Below are positions 54,091 through 62,779 of a DNA stretch of 64,000 nt, one piece after another. Below the pieces are notes generated by a model, which made no database searches, was not told the DNA's origin, and worked only from the letters and a program-made list of their open reading frames with translations. Position numbers and translations under genes: made by a program. The DNA lies in the NCBI RefSeq assembly GCF_000308715.1, contig NZ_BAGH01000614.1, forward strand, positions 1 to 64,000, read 5' to 3'. Position 1 is the first letter of the stretch, and the number at the start of each line of letters is the position of its first letter. The DNA is from Nocardia tenerifensis NBRC 101015. GTDB lineage: Bacteria > Actinomycetota > Actinomycetes > Mycobacteriales > Mycobacteriaceae.

Positions 54091-57000
54091 ATGACAGCTA
54101 CCGATCAACACACCGCGAACGGCGCGCAGCGCCTGCCCGCGTCGCCGGCCCAGCCCGGCCTGTGGTTCGACAGCATCTACGGAGCCGATCCGACGGCGTA
54201 CAACCAGCCGCTGGTCTTGCGGCTGGGCATTCGGCTCGAGCACGAGTATCTCGTCGCGGCGCTCGACCTCGTCCACCGCGAACACGCCGCGCTGCGTACC
54301 ACTTTCGAGATGGACGCCGACGGCGAGCTGCGGCAGGTGGTGCACCGCGAGCTGGCGCCGGAGGTCGACGCGCGCGACCACCCGGACGACGACGCCGACG
54401 CGTGGATCGCCGAGCAGGTGGCCGAGATCGCCTGCGCCGCTTTCGATCTGCGCGCCGGGCCGCTCGCCCGGGTGCGTCACCTGCGCCTGGGCGACGACCG
54501 CAGCGTGCTGGTGTTCAACATCCACCACACCGTCTTCGACGGCATGTCCTGGAAGCCGTACCTGACCGAGCTGGAGGCGGCCTACACGGCGCTGCGTCGC
54601 GGCGAGGAGCCGGCGCGGGGCGATCGGCGGCAGGCCATCGAGGCATACGAGCGCTGGTCGGAGTTGTCTTCCGAGGCCGGGACGCTGCGATACTGGCGCG
54701 ACAAGCTGACGAATGCCCCGGCGGCGGCCCCGCTCGGGCTGCCCGCCGAGGGGCCCGCGCGGCACGTCACGCGCGAGCTGAAACTGGATGCGCGGCTGTC
54801 GGCGCGGGTGCGTGAGTTCTGCGCCGCGGAGGGCGTCACCACCAGCATGTTCTTCGTCGCGCTCAGTTTCGTGCTGCTGCATCGGCAGACCGGCGAGGAC
54901 GACGTGCTGCTCGGCCTCCCGGTCTCCGTGCGCGGCACGGGCGACGCCGAGGTACTCGCACATCTCACCAATACCGTTGTGCTGCAACAACATTTCGACG
55001 GCAACTCGTCCGCTCGCGATGTGCTGCGCGCGGTGAAACGCGAAGTGCTCGAGGCGCTTCGGCACCGGCACGCGCCGCTGGAGGCGGTGCTGGCCGAGCT
55101 GCGCGCGGCGGGCGGCAGCCAGGACGGGGCCTTGTTCAACGTGATGGTCACCGTAATGCCCGCCGCCGCACGCCGTTTGGACCTGCCCGACTGGGGCGTG
55201 CAGACATGGGAGCACGAGCCGGGCGGCGCCAAGTACGATCTGGCGGTTCTGGTGGACGAGACGCCGGACCACTTCACGCTCGTGGTCGAGCACGCGACGG
55301 CCGCGGCCGACGGCGAGGAGTTCACCGCCTTCCTGGCACAGCGCCTGGAAACGCTGCTCGACAGCGTGCTGCACGACCCGGACGAGCGCGTCGACGACCT
55401 GCGCTGGATGAGCGACGACGAACGGCGGGCCATCGCCGAGCTGTGCGCGCGCCGGACGGACGCCCCCGAGTTGGGCACCGAGTTGACCGCCGACCTGTTC
55501 GCGGCGAGCGCCGCGGCGGCGGGCAGGGACCCCGCGATCAGGGTGGACGGCGCGACGACCACCTATGCCGAGTTGGCCGAGCGCGCCGACGAGGTGGCGG
55601 CGTGCCTGGTAGACAAGGGAGTTCGCGACGGGCAGCCGGTCGCCGTGCTGATGCGGCCGGGCCTCGACCTGATCACCACGGTCATCGGGATCCTGCGGGC
55701 GGGTGGCGCCTACGTCACGCTCGATGCCGAGCAGCCCTGGGAGCGCATCGAATTCACGCTGACCGACTCCGGCGCCACGATTCTCGTGCGTGATCCGGAC
55801 ATCGAGACGGCGTCGTTGCCCGCGGATCTCGACGTCCTGTCGCTGGCCGAGATGAACACCGCCTTGGCCACTTTCGAGGAACCGCGCAAGACGCCGGAGG
55901 ACACGGCCTACATCGTGTACACCTCGGGCTCCACCGGTCGCCCCAAGGGCGTCCGGCTTCCGGAGATCACCCTCGCCAATCTCGTGCACAACCAGGCGAT
56001 CTTCACCTCGGATCGCCGGATGCGTACGCTGCAGTACATGCCGCCGGCGTTCGACGTGTTCGCCATCGAGGTCTTCGGAAGCCTCTGCAACGGTGGCACA
56101 TTGGTCATTCCGCCCGCGCACGCCCGCACCGACTTCGAGGCGCTGGTGCAGTTGCTCGCCGAGGAACGGGTCGAGCGGGCTTATCTGCCGTACGTCACCC
56201 TGCGCGAATTGGCCGCCGTCCTGCGCACTTCCGAGGTGGAGCTGCCCGATCTGCGCGAGGTGTACGTCACCGGCGAGCGGCTGGTGATCACCGGCGATGT
56301 GCGGGCGATGTTCCGGCGGAATCCGAACGCCAGGCTGATCAACGCCTACGGTCCGTCGGAGGCCCACCTGTGCAGCTGGGAAGCGCTGCCCGCCGATCCC
56401 GATGGGTGGCCGACCATTCCGTCGATCGGGCGGGTGGTCGCGGGCGTCGACGCGTACGTGCTCGACGCGGACTCCGCCGGCGCCGACCGGCCCGCGCCGT
56501 TCGGCGTGGAGGGCGAGCTATGCGTTGCGGGACCGGTCATCTCGCCGGGATACATCGGCCTGCCCGACAAGACCCGCGAGGCCATGGTCCCCGATCCGTT
56601 CGTCGACGGCCAGTGGATGTACCGCACCGGCGACATCGTGGTGCTGGATCCCGCTGGGCGCCTGCACTATCGGGGCCGCAAGGACGATCAGGTCAAGATT
56701 CGCGGCTACCGCGTCGAGCCGGGCGAGGTCGAGGCCGCGCTGGAGCGCGAACTCGACGTGGACGCGGCGGCCGTGATCGTGGTGTCCGACGGTGGCGACC
56801 GCGCGCTGCGCGCGTTCGTGCAGAGCGCCGAGGAGCCGCCCGCCGATTGGCGCGCCCGTGTCGGCGCCGTCTTGCCGGGGTACATGATTCCGCGGCAGGT
56901 CACGCGCGTCGACACCATCCCGGTGACGCCGAACGGTAAGACCGATCGCCGCGCCCTGGCGGAACTGCCCGTCGAGTCCGCCCCCGACCCCGGCGAGCAC

Positions 57001-58431
57001 GCCGATGTCGCGTGGACCGATTCGGAGCGGACGATGGCGGAGCTGTGGTCCGAGGTGCTCGGCCACCGCCCCGCCACGCCGGAGGACGACTTCTTCGTCC
57101 TCGGCGGCCACTCGCTGCTCGCCGCCCGCCTGCACCGGCTGGTCAAGCGCCGTTTCCACACCGACGTCGCGCTGTCGACCATGCTGAGCACGCCGACGCC
57201 GCGCGGGATGATCAAGAGCCTCGCCGACCGCAATGCCGCCGCCGCGCCCGACCTGCGCGCGGACGCCCGGCTGGACGACCTGGTCGTCGGCGAGCGGTAC
57301 GAACCGGAGAACGGCACCGTATTCCTTACCGGCGCAACGGGTTTCCTCGGCAGCCACCTGCTGGACGAGTTGCAGCGCACCGGGCACCGCGTGCGCTGCC
57401 TGGTGCGCGGCGAAACCGTCGCGGACGCGCGAGACCGGCTGCGCCGGACATTCCGCAAGTTCGCCCTCGACCCCTCCGGCCTGGACGAGGTGGAGGTGGT
57501 CCTCGGCGACCTGGACGAGCCGGGCTTCGGCCTCGGCAACTACTACGAGGCGCTGGCGCGCGACGTGAGCGAGGTCTATCACGCGGCCGCGCACATCAAC
57601 TTCGTCGTGCCGTATCACACGGTCAAGTGCACGAACGTGGACGGACTGCGCCATCTGCTCGAGTTCTGCGCGCTCAATCGCACGCCGTTGCGGCTGATCT
57701 CCACGCTCGGCGTCTTCCCGCCCGACTCCACGTCCGGCCGGGTGGGAGAGGACACGGTGCCGGGCGATCCCGCGTCGCTGGGCATCGGTTACTCGCAGAG
57801 TAAATGGGTCGCGGAGCAGCTCGCGCTCCAGGCCAGGGCGGCCGGGCTGCCGGTCACCGTGCACCGGGTCGGCCGCATCGCCGGCCACCGGAGAACGGGC
57901 GCGTGCCGGCACGATGACTTCTTCTGGTTGCAGATGAAGGGTTTCGCGCTGCTGGGCTGCTACCCGGAGGACATCGCCGAGACGCCGGCCATCGATCTGT
58001 TGCCGGTGGATTACGTTGCGCGAGCGATCATTCGGCTGTCCGAGGACAAGCCGGACAACGAGAACTGGCACCTCTACCACCCCGACGGTCTCACCTGGCC
58101 GGTGATCCTCGAGACCATTCGCGACGAGGGTTACGCGACGGACCCGACCAGCGGGTCCGAGTGGATGGCGGCGCTGGAACGACAGGCGGCCGAAACCGAC
58201 GACGAGCGAAGGGGACTCGGCCCCCTGGTGCCCCTCATGCGTGAGGGCGTGATGCGCCTGGGCGCGCACTCGTTCGACAACGAGAAATCCCGGCGGGCCC
58301 TCGCCGACGTCGGATGCCCTTATCCGCAGGCGGATCCGGGCTGGATCCACCGGATGTTCGACTACTTCCGCGCCGTAGGCGCCATCGCGCAGCCGGACGG
58401 GCGCACCCATGGAGGAGACCACAATGACTGA
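54091..58431 (+). CDS. NRPS module C-A-T-Re for the dihydropyrrole unit with reductive release (Orf22/SibD-like)
   Basis: ATG 54091 (1446 residues) is two bases past the preceding stop; GTG 54076 is a weaker alternative. Domains in order: condensation with HHTVFDG (residues 145-151), adenylation with TSGSTGRPKG (from 611) and RGYRVEPGEVEA, carrier with LGGHSLL (Ser 1008), and a terminal NAD(P)H reductase with GATGFLG (1081-1087) and catalytic Tyr1234/Lys1238 in YSQSKWV. The reductase releases the dipeptide as an aldehyde, which closes with the anthranilate amine to the seven-membered diazepine ring and carbinolamine/imine that alkylates DNA. The domain order is identical to known PBD synthetases. 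Confidence 0.94.
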   Translation: MTATDQHTANGAQRLPASPAQPGLWFDSIYGADPTAYNQPLVLRLGIRLEHEYLVAALDLVHREHAALRTTFEMDADGELRQVVHRELAPEVDARDHPDDDADAWIAEQVAEIACAAFDLRAGPLARVRHLRLGDDRSVLVFNIHHTVFDGMSWKPYLTELEAAYTALRRGEEPARGDRRQAIEAYERWSELSSEAGTLRYWRDKLTNAPAAAPLGLPAEGPARHVTRELKLDARLSARVREFCAAEGVTTSMFFVALSFVLLHRQTGEDDVLLGLPVSVRGTGDAEVLAHLTNTVVLQQHFDGNSSARDVLRAVKREVLEALRHRHAPLEAVLAELRAAGGSQDGALFNVMVTVMPAAARRLDLPDWGVQTWEHEPGGAKYDLAVLVDETPDHFTLVVEHATAAADGEEFTAFLAQRLETLLDSVLHDPDERVDDLRWMSDDERRAIAELCARRTDAPELGTELTADLFAASAAAAGRDPAIRVDGATTTYAELAERADEVAACLVDKGVRDGQPVAVLMRPGLDLITTVIGILRAGGAYVTLDAEQPWERIEFTLTDSGATILVRDPDIETASLPADLDVLSLAEMNTALATFEEPRKTPEDTAYIVYTSGSTGRPKGVRLPEITLANLVHNQAIFTSDRRMRTLQYMPPAFDVFAIEVFGSLCNGGTLVIPPAHARTDFEALVQLLAEERVERAYLPYVTLRELAAVLRTSEVELPDLREVYVTGERLVITGDVRAMFRRNPNARLINAYGPSEAHLCSWEALPADPDGWPTIPSIGRVVAGVDAYVLDADSAGADRPAPFGVEGELCVAGPVISPGYIGLPDKTREAMVPDPFVDGQWMYRTGDIVVLDPAGRLHYRGRKDDQVKIRGYRVEPGEVEAALERELDVDAAAVIVVSDGGDRALRAFVQSAEEPPADWRARVGAVLPGYMIPRQVTRVDTIPVTPNGKTDRRALAELPVESAPDPGEHADVAWTDSERTMAELWSEVLGHRPATPEDDFFVLGGHSLLAARLHRLVKRRFHTDVALSTMLSTPTPRGMIKSLADRNAAAAPDLRADARLDDLVVGERYEPENGTVFLTGATGFLGSHLLDELQRTGHRVRCLVRGETVADARDRLRRTFRKFALDPSGLDEVEVVLGDLDEPGFGLGNYYEALARDVSEVYHAAAHINFVVPYHTVKCTNVDGLRHLLEFCALNRTPLRLISTLGVFPPDSTSGRVGEDTVPGDPASLGIGYSQSKWVAEQLALQARAAGLPVTVHRVGRIAGHRRTGACRHDDFFWLQMKGFALLGCYPEDIAETPAIDLLPVDYVARAIIRLSEDKPDNENWHLYHPDGLTWPVILETIRDEGYATDPTSGSEWMAALERQAAETDDERRGLGPLVPLMREGVMRLGAHSFDNEKSRRALADVGCPYPQADPGWIHRMFDYFRAVGAIAQPDGRTHGGDHND

Positions 58432-59845
58432 ATTGGCCATGCGCTCGGTAGTGATCATCGGTGCCGGGCCGGTCGGCTGCGCGTTGGCGACGCTGCTGCG
58501 GCGGCAGGGCCTGGAGGTCGACCTGTTCGAACGGCAGGCGGAGTCGTCGGGCACCGGGTCCGGCCACTCGTTCAACCTCACGCTCACCTCGCGCGGGCTC
58601 GACTGCCTGCCGCGCTCGGTGAAACGCCGCCTCTACCTTCAGGGTTCGGTGCTGGCCAAGCGGATCATCCACCACCGCGACGGCGCCATCTCCACGCAGG
58701 CGTACGGGACGATGGACAACCATCACCTGCTGTCCATCCCGCGCGGGGTGCTCCAGGATCTGTTGCGGGACCAGGCGTTACGCGCCGGCGCCCGAATCCA
58801 CTACGGGCAGCAGTGCATCGACGTGGACACCGCGCGCCCCTCGGCGCTGCTGCGGGACCGGGACGGCTCGTCGACCTGGGTCACCGGCGACCTGCTCGTC
58901 GGCTGCGACGGCGCCAACAGCGCGGTGCGCGACGCCATCGTCGCCGCGCACCCGAACGACATGTGGATGACCCGCGATACCATCGCGCACGGCTACGCCG
59001 AGATCAACATGGACTACCGCGACGCCGACCCGACGGGCATGCATCTGTGGCCGCGCGGCGATCATTTCTTGCAGGCCCAGCCCAACCGCGACCAGACGTT
59101 CACCACCAGTCTGTTCAAGCCGACGGCCAGTGACGGTGCGCGGCGGCACTTTTCGGACCTGCCGTCGGCGACGGCCATCAGCGACTACTGCGCGACGCAG
59201 TTCCCCGACGTGTTCGGCCGGATGTCCGCGGTCGGCGAGGAACTCGCCGGGCGCAGCCCCGGCCGGCTGCGGATCATCAACTGTGCGCCCTACCACCATC
59301 GGCGCGCGGTGCTGGTCGGCGACGCCGCGCACGCCGTCGTCCCGTTCTTCGGCCAGGGCATCAACTGCAGCTTCGAGGACGCCGCCACGCTGGCGAGCCT
59401 GCTGGAGAAGTTCCAGGCCGCGGTGCGCGCCGAGGGCGGGACCGTCGCGTCCGTCGGAGAGGTCGTCGTCGACGAGTACAGCGCGGTGCGGGTGAAAGCC
59501 GGTCACGCGCTGGCGGAGCTGTCGTTGCAGAACCTCGCCGAACTGTCCGACCACGTGAACGATCCGCGGTTCCTGGCGCGGCGGGCGCTGGAGCGCCGGC
59601 TGCACGAGCTGCGGCCCGAGTTGTACACGCCGCTGTACCAGCTGGTGGCGTTCACCCACATGCCCTACGACGCCGCGCAGCGCGTGCATCAGGAGACGAG
59701 CGCGGTGCTGGACTCGCTGTGCCGCGGGCGCGACGTTCGGGCCGAGCAGGACGCCATCATCGCCGAGTTCGCCGAGTTGTACGGCAGCGCAGCACAATTG
59801 GCGTCGCCGGGGCAGCTGACGACACCGGCGAAGCGGACGGGGTAG
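58424..59845 (+). CDS. Kynurenine 3-monooxygenase (FAD)
   Basis: I use ATG 58424 (473 residues), eight bases after GGAGGAG and overlapping the NRPS stop; ATG 58409 would lengthen it by five residues. FAD motifs are VVIIGAGPVGCALATLLRRQGLEVDLFER, the DG motif LLVGCDGANSAVRDAI and the GD motif AVLVGDAAHAVVPFFGQGINCSFEDA. The C-terminal hydrophobic membrane tail of eukaryotic homologues is replaced by a soluble tail. It 3-hydroxylates kynurenine before C4 methylation, giving the phenol at C9 of the PBD. Confidence 0.9.
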   Translation: MTELAMRSVVIIGAGPVGCALATLLRRQGLEVDLFERQAESSGTGSGHSFNLTLTSRGLDCLPRSVKRRLYLQGSVLAKRIIHHRDGAISTQAYGTMDNHHLLSIPRGVLQDLLRDQALRAGARIHYGQQCIDVDTARPSALLRDRDGSSTWVTGDLLVGCDGANSAVRDAIVAAHPNDMWMTRDTIAHGYAEINMDYRDADPTGMHLWPRGDHFLQAQPNRDQTFTTSLFKPTASDGARRHFSDLPSATAISDYCATQFPDVFGRMSAVGEELAGRSPGRLRIINCAPYHHRRAVLVGDAAHAVVPFFGQGINCSFEDAATLASLLEKFQAAVRAEGGTVASVGEVVVDEYSAVRVKAGHALAELSLQNLAELSDHVNDPRFLARRALERRLHELRPELYTPLYQLVAFTHMPYDAAQRVHQETSAVLDSLCRGRDVRAEQDAIIAEFAELYGSAAQLASPGQLTTPAKRTG

Positions 59846-59848
59846 TGG

Positions 59849-60580
59849 CTACCCCGCCGCTCCGCCGGCGCGGGCGGGCTCGGCGACCGGCGCCGGCCTG
59901 CCCCGCGTCGCCTCGTCGTTGAAGCGAAAGCCGACGCCGTGCACGGTGACGATCCAGTCCGGCGAGCCGAGTTTCTTACGGATGCTGCTCAAATGGGTGT
60001 CGATCGTCCGGCTGGCCAGCGACGTCACCTCGGCGTCCACGTCGTCGTACCCCCACACCCGCTGCAACAGCTCGGCGCGGCAGAACACCTTCTGCGGCTC
60101 GGTGGCGAGCAGGCGAAGCAGCTCGAACTCCTTGCGCGTCAACTCGATCAGCCGATTGCCGACCCTGACCTCGCGCAGCGCCGAGTCGATCTCCAGCTGG
60201 CCCACGATGAGCGCCGGCTGGGACATCATGTGGACGCGACGCAGCAGTCCGCGCAGGCGCGCCATGAGTTCCCGGCTGTGGTACGGCTTCAGGACACAGT
60301 CGTCGCAGCCGGCCTCCAGCGCGAGGACCTGGTCCAGCTCGAGGGAGGAGAATCCGATGAGCGGAATATCGCTGGCGCGGCGGATCTCCCGGCACAGGGT
60401 GAGTCCGTCGAAATCGGTGAAGTCGAGATCGATGAGCACCACATCGAAATCAGGGTAGGCCGCCATGGTTTCGGCCCCCGTCGCGACCGGCACGGGATCG
60501 AACCCGTGCCGTTTGAGGTCGTTGACCGTATCCTGGATACCCTCACAGTCCGCTACGATCAACAAGCGCGGATGAAGCAA
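59849..60580 (-). CDS. Orphan OmpR-family response regulator with atypical receiver
   Basis: A 243-residue two-domain protein. The receiver (residues 1-118) has the phospho-acceptor Asp51 (VVLIDLDF), Ser in GFSS and Lys in VLKPYHSREL. The usual acidic pair at the end of strand 1 is degenerate (IVADCEG, with one of the two acidic residues replaced), which suggests altered or ligand-driven activation. The C-terminal winged helix (residues about 128-225) is canonical: LTRKEFELLRLLATEPQKVFCRAELLQRVWGYD, then SRTIDTHLSSIRKKLG. No histidine kinase gene is nearby. It is convergent with the biosynthetic operon and is the probable pathway regulator. Confidence 0.87.
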   Translation of the reverse strand: MLHPRLLIVADCEGIQDTVNDLKRHGFDPVPVATGAETMAAYPDFDVVLIDLDFTDFDGLTLCREIRRASDIPLIGFSSLELDQVLALEAGCDDCVLKPYHSRELMARLRGLLRRVHMMSQPALIVGQLEIDSALREVRVGNRLIELTRKEFELLRLLATEPQKVFCRAELLQRVWGYDDVDAEVTSLASRTIDTHLSSIRKKLGSPDWIVTVHGVGFRFNDEATRGRPAPVAEPARAGGAAG

Positions 60581-60684
60581 AGCGCTCCTCCTCCCTTCCG
60601 GTATTGCGATTCAATTGTTTTCTTGCTTGCCGACGTTGACGACCGGCTCGACCTGCATCGAGTCGGCCGACGGCGGGGGAAATG

Positions 60685-62121
60685 TCAGACGGAAGATAGT
60701 TCGAGGAGAACGCGGATGGCCGACTCGAGCGCGTAGTTCATCGAGCCGCCGTTCGGTTCGAACGCGGTGTGCTCACCTGCGAAATGTATCCGCCCCTCGG
60801 GGGACCTCGTGTGCTCCATCAGCTCGCTGTGCCCCACCTCCGGCAGGACGTAGGCGCCGCCGGCATAGGGCTCGTTGTCCCACGCCACGGAGGCGCCCAG
60901 CTCGAAATTCTCGCGTGCGCCGGGCAACATCGACTCCGCCTCGCGCAGCGCGAAATTCACCCTCTCGTCCTCGGACATGCTCGCCGCCGCCTGTGCGGGC
61001 CAGCCGGTGAGCCAGCATTCGAGGATCTTGCGCGGGCCGGGCTGCTGCGGGGTGGCGTCGCGGACCGTGCAGATCGGGGTGTCCGTCGACAACATCAGCC
61101 GTTGCTCCGGCCAGAACTTCTTGCGCATCTGCAGGTAGATGCGCAGTACGGAAACGTATTTCAGCTTGCGGATGGCCGCGTGCTTCGCGGCGGACAGTCC
61201 GGCCATCGACAGGTTGAGCCTGCGCATGCTGCTGAACGGCGCGGTGACGATGACCCGGTCCGCGCTCAGTGTCTGTAGGCGGTCGCGGTCGAGGAAGGTC
61301 ACCTGCGCTTCCCGATCGCTTTGCGTGATGCGCACTACCGGCCTGCGGTACAGGATCTGGTCTTTGATCTTCTCCGCCATGGCGCGGGCGAGGAGATCGG
61401 TGCCGCCCTCGACCTTGTACCACTGGGCGTCCGCGGTGGAGAACGAGCGCGGGCTCGACTCGTAGCGGGCCCACGCCATGGCGGAGGCGGATTCCAGTTC
61501 GCCGCCGCGCATTTCGAGGAAGAGCGGCTCGATCAGGCTGATCGCGGCGGGGGAGGCGCCTCGGTCGGCCAGTATCCGCCGCACCGAAATCTGGTCCAGC
61601 TCGAGCAATTTCGGGGTCGGGGTCCAGTCCAGGGCCGATACCTCGGAGCCGATGTTCTCGTTGAACTTCGTGACGTATCTGGCGAACAGGTCCGCGACGG
61701 TGAGGTGCCGCTCGTCCTCGTGCAGACCGAGGGCTTCGGCGTGTTCATCGATCTTGTCCGGGCGTATTCGGACGCCGTTGCGGTAGTAGGAGAAGTCGGT
61801 GTCGACCAGATCGCTCGGCGCGGTGTCGACGCCCATCTCGCGGAGGTAATGCATTGTGTAAGAACAATGTTCGGTCACTGTCATCGCCCCGGCCTCGGCG
61901 TGCAGGCCGTCCGCGAAGGGCTGACGGTAGGTCCAGGTCCGACCGCCCGGACGATCACTCGCTTCGAGAACGGTGACTCTTGTCCCCTGTTTCGTCAACT
62001 CGTACGCGGCGGCCAGTCCGGATAGGCCGGCCCCGACGACAATGACGGAATCAATGGTGTTCTGGGACGGTAGACCACCGTCCATGGTATGTCGTACGTA
62101 TTCTTGCGTGAGCCCCTGCAC
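60685..62121 (-). CDS. Flavin-containing amine oxidase, function in the cluster unknown
   Basis: The 478-residue flavoprotein has the N-terminal FAD motif VIVVGAGLSGLAAAYELTKQGTRVTVLEASDRPGGRTWTY and the C-terminal GRIHFAGEHTAFEPNGGSMNYALESA of the monoamine/polyamine oxidase family. The Cys for covalent FAD of animal MAO is not present. It lies 104 bp upstream of the response regulator on the same strand and appears to belong to the cluster. Possible roles are oxidation of a secondary amine in the final product, of an amino-acid intermediate, or detoxification; sequence alone does not decide. Confidence 0.85.
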   Translation of the reverse strand: MQGLTQEYVRHTMDGGLPSQNTIDSVIVVGAGLSGLAAAYELTKQGTRVTVLEASDRPGGRTWTYRQPFADGLHAEAGAMTVTEHCSYTMHYLREMGVDTAPSDLVDTDFSYYRNGVRIRPDKIDEHAEALGLHEDERHLTVADLFARYVTKFNENIGSEVSALDWTPTPKLLELDQISVRRILADRGASPAAISLIEPLFLEMRGGELESASAMAWARYESSPRSFSTADAQWYKVEGGTDLLARAMAEKIKDQILYRRPVVRITQSDREAQVTFLDRDRLQTLSADRVIVTAPFSSMRRLNLSMAGLSAAKHAAIRKLKYVSVLRIYLQMRKKFWPEQRLMLSTDTPICTVRDATPQQPGPRKILECWLTGWPAQAAASMSEDERVNFALREAESMLPGARENFELGASVAWDNEPYAGGAYVLPEVGHSELMEHTRSPEGRIHFAGEHTAFEPNGGSMNYALESAIRVLLELSSV

Positions 62122-62779
62122 TGCTTTCCCTCCGGTGAACTGCGCTTGATTTCCACCGGCTCATCTGTGTATTCTGAACCGAAATCATAGACAAAATCAT
62201 CACGCTGATGGAAAATGTAGTCATCGTTCATCTTCAACCATTGTCGGATGAAATTATCGTATCAACTGACTTGTAGGGCAGCAAACAAGTTTCAGTAGCC
62301 AGAATTTAACTCGTGGGGGGTGGTTGGTGGCTCTCTGCCTGGATGGCGTTTGCCTGGGGTGGTGTGACCGTTATCACACTGTGGGTGCTGTTTGGGGTGT
62401 AACTAACTGTAGGCGACTTGTTGGTTTGTGTTGGGGTTGTGGGGTGTTGGTGCACGTCTTGGTTGGTAGTGGACGTGGCATGCTGTTGGTTTGGCGGACG
62501 GGTGGTTTGTTTTTGGCTAATTTGGTGCTATCGCGAGTGTTCAGCTAACGAACCGGTCAGTTGGGTATGTGTGCGGTCGGTGGGTGGGTTGCTGTGCGGG
62601 CGGGCGGTAACGTTCGCGTCGGAGTTTGCGACTGGGTGAGTAATTGTTGGGGTGTTCGGCTTTGATTGGTATGCGTGGGTGGGCCCCTTTACTGAGCGCG
62701 CGCGGCGCGCCCTTTGAGGTCCCGCACTGCCTCTAGGGTTTCGCATAATGGCTTGCCGTTATGACACGCGTGCGTTTGC
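62122..62779. other. G/T-rich noncoding region at the right boundary of the PBD cluster
   Basis: No gene is supported in these 658 bp. Left of about 62300 the sequence is AT-rich and should hold the promoter of the amine oxidase gene. From 62310 to 62690 the plus strand is strikingly G- and T-rich with few C runs, unlike coding DNA of this genome. A perfect CRP-like palindrome (listed separately) lies inside. Open frames here are low-complexity and lack ribosome sites. Confidence 0.6.
62362..62379. promoter_or_regulatory. Perfect CRP-type binding site in noncoding DNA
   Basis: GTGTGA-CCGTTA-TCACAC is an exact inverted repeat containing TGTGA-N6-TCACA, the consensus for CRP-family regulators (mycobacterial Crp binds a related sequence). 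No start codon of a supported gene lies within 240 bp, so its target is uncertain. Confidence 0.5.

Larger units (their letters stand above)
29485..62121. other. Anthramycin-type pyrrolobenzodiazepine biosynthetic gene cluster
   Basis: Twenty-two consecutive genes fit one pathway. They supply 3-hydroxy-4-methylanthranilate from tryptophan (TDO, formamidase, 3-monooxygenase, methyltransferase, kynureninase) and an alkylated dihydropyrrole from tyrosine (LmbB1/B2/A/W/X/Y-like proteins). They also provide a two-protein NRPS ending in a reductase domain, a methyl-to-carboxamide oxidation cassette, UvrA-like resistance, exporter and regulators. This gene set is the one established for anthramycin in Streptomyces refuineus, with relatives for sibiromycin and tomaymycin. 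No glycosyltransferase, ring 5-hydroxylase, MbtH-like protein or phosphopantetheinyl transferase is present. Boundaries are set by the low-GC island on the left and the G/T-rich noncoding stretch on the right. Confidence 0.9.

Noticed and set aside
62122..62250. Response-regulator-type 11-bp repeats in the amine oxidase promoter
   Set aside because: Only isolated TTGA words and one half MarR-like TTGATTTCC are present, with no phased set.
62324..62639. Short plus-strand ORFs in the G/T-rich block
   Set aside because: Low-complexity Cys/Trp/Val-rich products without ribosome sites, caused by base skew.
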